6,449 nucleotides of DNA, from positions 1 to 6,449 of the forward strand of contig CAMOUK010000053.1 in the NCBI GenBank assembly GCA_946626535.1, written 5' to 3'. This DNA comes from an uncultured Caryophanales bacterium. GTDB taxonomy: Bacteria; Bacillota_I; Bacilli_A; Acholeplasmatales; Anaeroplasmataceae. This document shows positions 5,061-6,449 of the stretch, piece by piece (position 1 is the stretch's first letter; every line of letters begins with the position of its first letter). Under the pieces are notes generated by a model. The model was given only the letters and a program-made list of their open reading frames with translations. It was not told where the DNA came from and did not search any database. The translations under genes were made by a program, and so were the position numbers.

Positions 5061-6441
5061 AATTATTAAATACTTCTTCTTTATAATATTTATCTTTAAT
5101 TATTGAATTAATAACTTTAATATTTTCACATAATGATAATGAGAAATCTTTATCTGCATTAATATTAGAGTCCTTAATATAGATATCATGAATTTTCTTT
5201 TCAGGAAGGCCTTCAACTTTTAAAGCAATCTTTGACTCATTACAAATTACATTTTCAATATAGATATTTTTAAATTCAGGAACATCATCTAAATTCGCTG
5301 TAACCTTTCCTTCATTGGTATCTTCTATATTTATAAGTACATAGCCCATTGTAAATATCATTGCCTCACCGATGATTTTATTCATTAAAACATTTTTAAT
5401 TGTGATATCTTCAACTACTCCACCACGACCCATTGCAGATTTAAATCTAACGCCGATATCTGTACCATAAAACATACAGTCTTCTACTAAAACATTTTTA
5501 ATTCCTCTACTCATCTCAGAGCCTACAACAAAGCCTCCGTGAGCATCAAACACCTTACAGCCATGAATCCAAACATTTTCTGTAGGGATTTTTATTTTTC
5601 TAGCCTCAGCATTTTTACCTGACTTTATACAAATACCATCATCACCAACTGAAAATTCAGTATTCACAATTTCGACATTTTTACATGATTCAATATCGAT
5701 ACCATCACCATTTTGAGCATAAGCTGGATTTTTAACCTTCGCATCCTTCAATGTGAAATTTGTACAATATAGTGGATGTATATTCCATGCAGGTGAATTT
5801 TGTAATGTTACACCTTCAATTAATACCCTATCACATTTAATAAATGAGACAAAAACAGGTCTATACATATCCCAATTTTCTTGAGCTATTTCTAATGCGT
5901 TAGGTTGACTATAATCAGGTTCACCCTTAAATAAGCCATCATAATATGTTTTTGTAGGACACCAAATTTCACTTTCCTTTGTCTTATAAATATATTCACC
6001 TTTTTTTAACAATCTATCCCATTGCTTTGATGTTAACTTAAATCTTTTAACGCCTCTCCATAAATCACCAGAGCCATCTAAAACACCAGACCCTGTAATT
6101 GCAAAATTAGAAGCATTTTTAGCACTTATTGGAGATATCGCTCTTATCTTTTTAATACCTTCATATTCAGTAAAAATTAAAGGATATTCTTCTTCAGATT
6201 TAGTAAACTTAACAAAGGCATTATTTGATAAATATAGATTTACATTTGATTTTAATTCAATTGGTCCAGTTAGATAAAAGCCATCAGGAATTATTACCTT
6301 TCCTCCACCATTTTTATTACATTCATCGATTGCCTTTTGAATAGCTTTTTGGTTATTAAAGCTAACATCAGATTTAGCACCATAATTTAATATATTATAA
6401 CAAGCATCCTTAAATGCTGGTCTTATTATTTCAAAATTCAT
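5059..6441 (-). CDS. Glycoside hydrolase family 28 (polygalacturonase-like), apparently cytoplasmic
   Basis: This 460-aa right-handed beta-helix enzyme belongs to GH28, whose members hydrolyse alpha-1,4 galacturonic acid links in pectin. The N-terminal stretch YGAKSDVSFNNQKAIQKAID (20-39) is the usual GH28/pectate-lyase-fold opening. Catalytic residues are all visible: NGDGID with D246, VGDDG with D267 and D268, AHGG with H301, and RFK with R332 and K334. WNIHPLYC (219-226) precedes them. The segment of about 130-190 (KLTSKQWDRL..., WCPTK) is the insertion seen in a bacterial GH28 subfamily, from memory. There is no signal peptide or membrane segment, so it probably acts on imported oligogalacturonides or related pectin fragments, perhaps as an exo-enzyme. 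The start is likely but not certain: the upstream in-frame codon is xTG at the window edge, and the ribosome binding site lies outside. The promoter is also outside, so regulation cannot be judged. Confidence 0.93.
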   Translation of the reverse strand: MNFEIIRPAFKDACYNILNYGAKSDVSFNNQKAIQKAIDECNKNGGGKVIIPDGFYLTGPIELKSNVNLYLSNNAFVKFTKSEEEYPLIFTEYEGIKKIRAISPISAKNASNFAITGSGVLDGSGDLWRGVKRFKLTSKQWDRLLKKGEYIYKTKESEIWCPTKTYYDGLFKGEPDYSQPNALEIAQENWDMYRPVFVSFIKCDRVLIEGVTLQNSPAWNIHPLYCTNFTLKDAKVKNPAYAQNGDGIDIESCKNVEIVNTEFSVGDDGICIKSGKNAEARKIKIPTENVWIHGCKVFDAHGGFVVGSEMSRGIKNVLVEDCMFYGTDIGVRFKSAMGRGGVVEDITIKNVLMNKIIGEAMIFTMGYVLINIEDTNEGKVTANLDDVPEFKNIYIENVICNESKIALKVEGLPEKKIHDIYIKDSNINADKDFSLSLCENIKVINSIIKDKYYKEEVFNN

Positions 6442-6449
6442 ATAAATCA

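Noticed and set aside
1..6449. Mycoplasma-type genetic code (TGA as Trp)
   Set aside because: Trp residues in the identified genes are encoded by TGG and no in-frame TGA is seen, so the standard bacterial code explains everything.
1..6449. Mobile element, defence system, CRISPR array, tRNA or rRNA
   Set aside because: No transposase or integrase motifs, terminal repeats, regularly spaced repeats or tRNA-like clover-leaf stretches were found on either strand.

Overview
The window comes from a low-GC, Gram-positive-type bacterium, probably a gut Firmicutes/Bacilli relative (Erysipelotrichia- or RF39-like; this placement is inference). Supporting signs are the AT-rich DNA, strong AGGAGG-type ribosome binding sites, TTGAxx-17-TATAAT promoters, a CcpA-type LacI regulator and an L19 gene with a structured leader. 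Tryptophan is read from TGG throughout, no TGA stop is used and no in-frame TGA is seen, so nothing requires a recoded genetic code.

Layout from left to right. At 1-915 (minus) is a 3'-truncated CcpA-like regulator. Its consensus promoter overlaps a one-mismatch cre-like operator, which suggests autoregulation. At 1032-3649 (minus) is a probable two-gene operon: a PurF-family protein whose glutaminase nucleophile is replaced by glycine, followed 20 bp later by an MntE-like cation diffusion facilitator. A clear intrinsic terminator closes this unit at 1001-1029. At 3727-4077 (minus) is rplS (ribosomal protein L19). It has its own strong promoter and a leader of about 83 nt that can fold in alternative ways and may pair with the Shine-Dalgarno; a terminator follows the gene.

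Divergent from rplS, at 4275-4640 and 4766-4990 (plus), are two small genes for two-helix membrane proteins. Each has its own promoter and terminator. I recognise no family for either, but the two proteins share a residue pattern (P-x3-W-I-x-G-x3-R, K-x2-A-A-L-I, D-x-I-F) and look like diverged tandem paralogues.

At 5059-6441 (minus) is a GH28 polygalacturonase-like enzyme with all catalytic residues and no signal peptide, suggesting intracellular breakdown of pectin oligosaccharides. Its stop codon lies in the U-tract of the terminator of the convergent small gene.

The window is mostly chromosomal housekeeping and carbohydrate genes. There is no sign of a mobile element, CRISPR array, tRNA or rRNA. 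The items most worth following up are the glutaminase-dead PurF next to a metal exporter, the paired small membrane proteins, and the rplS leader.
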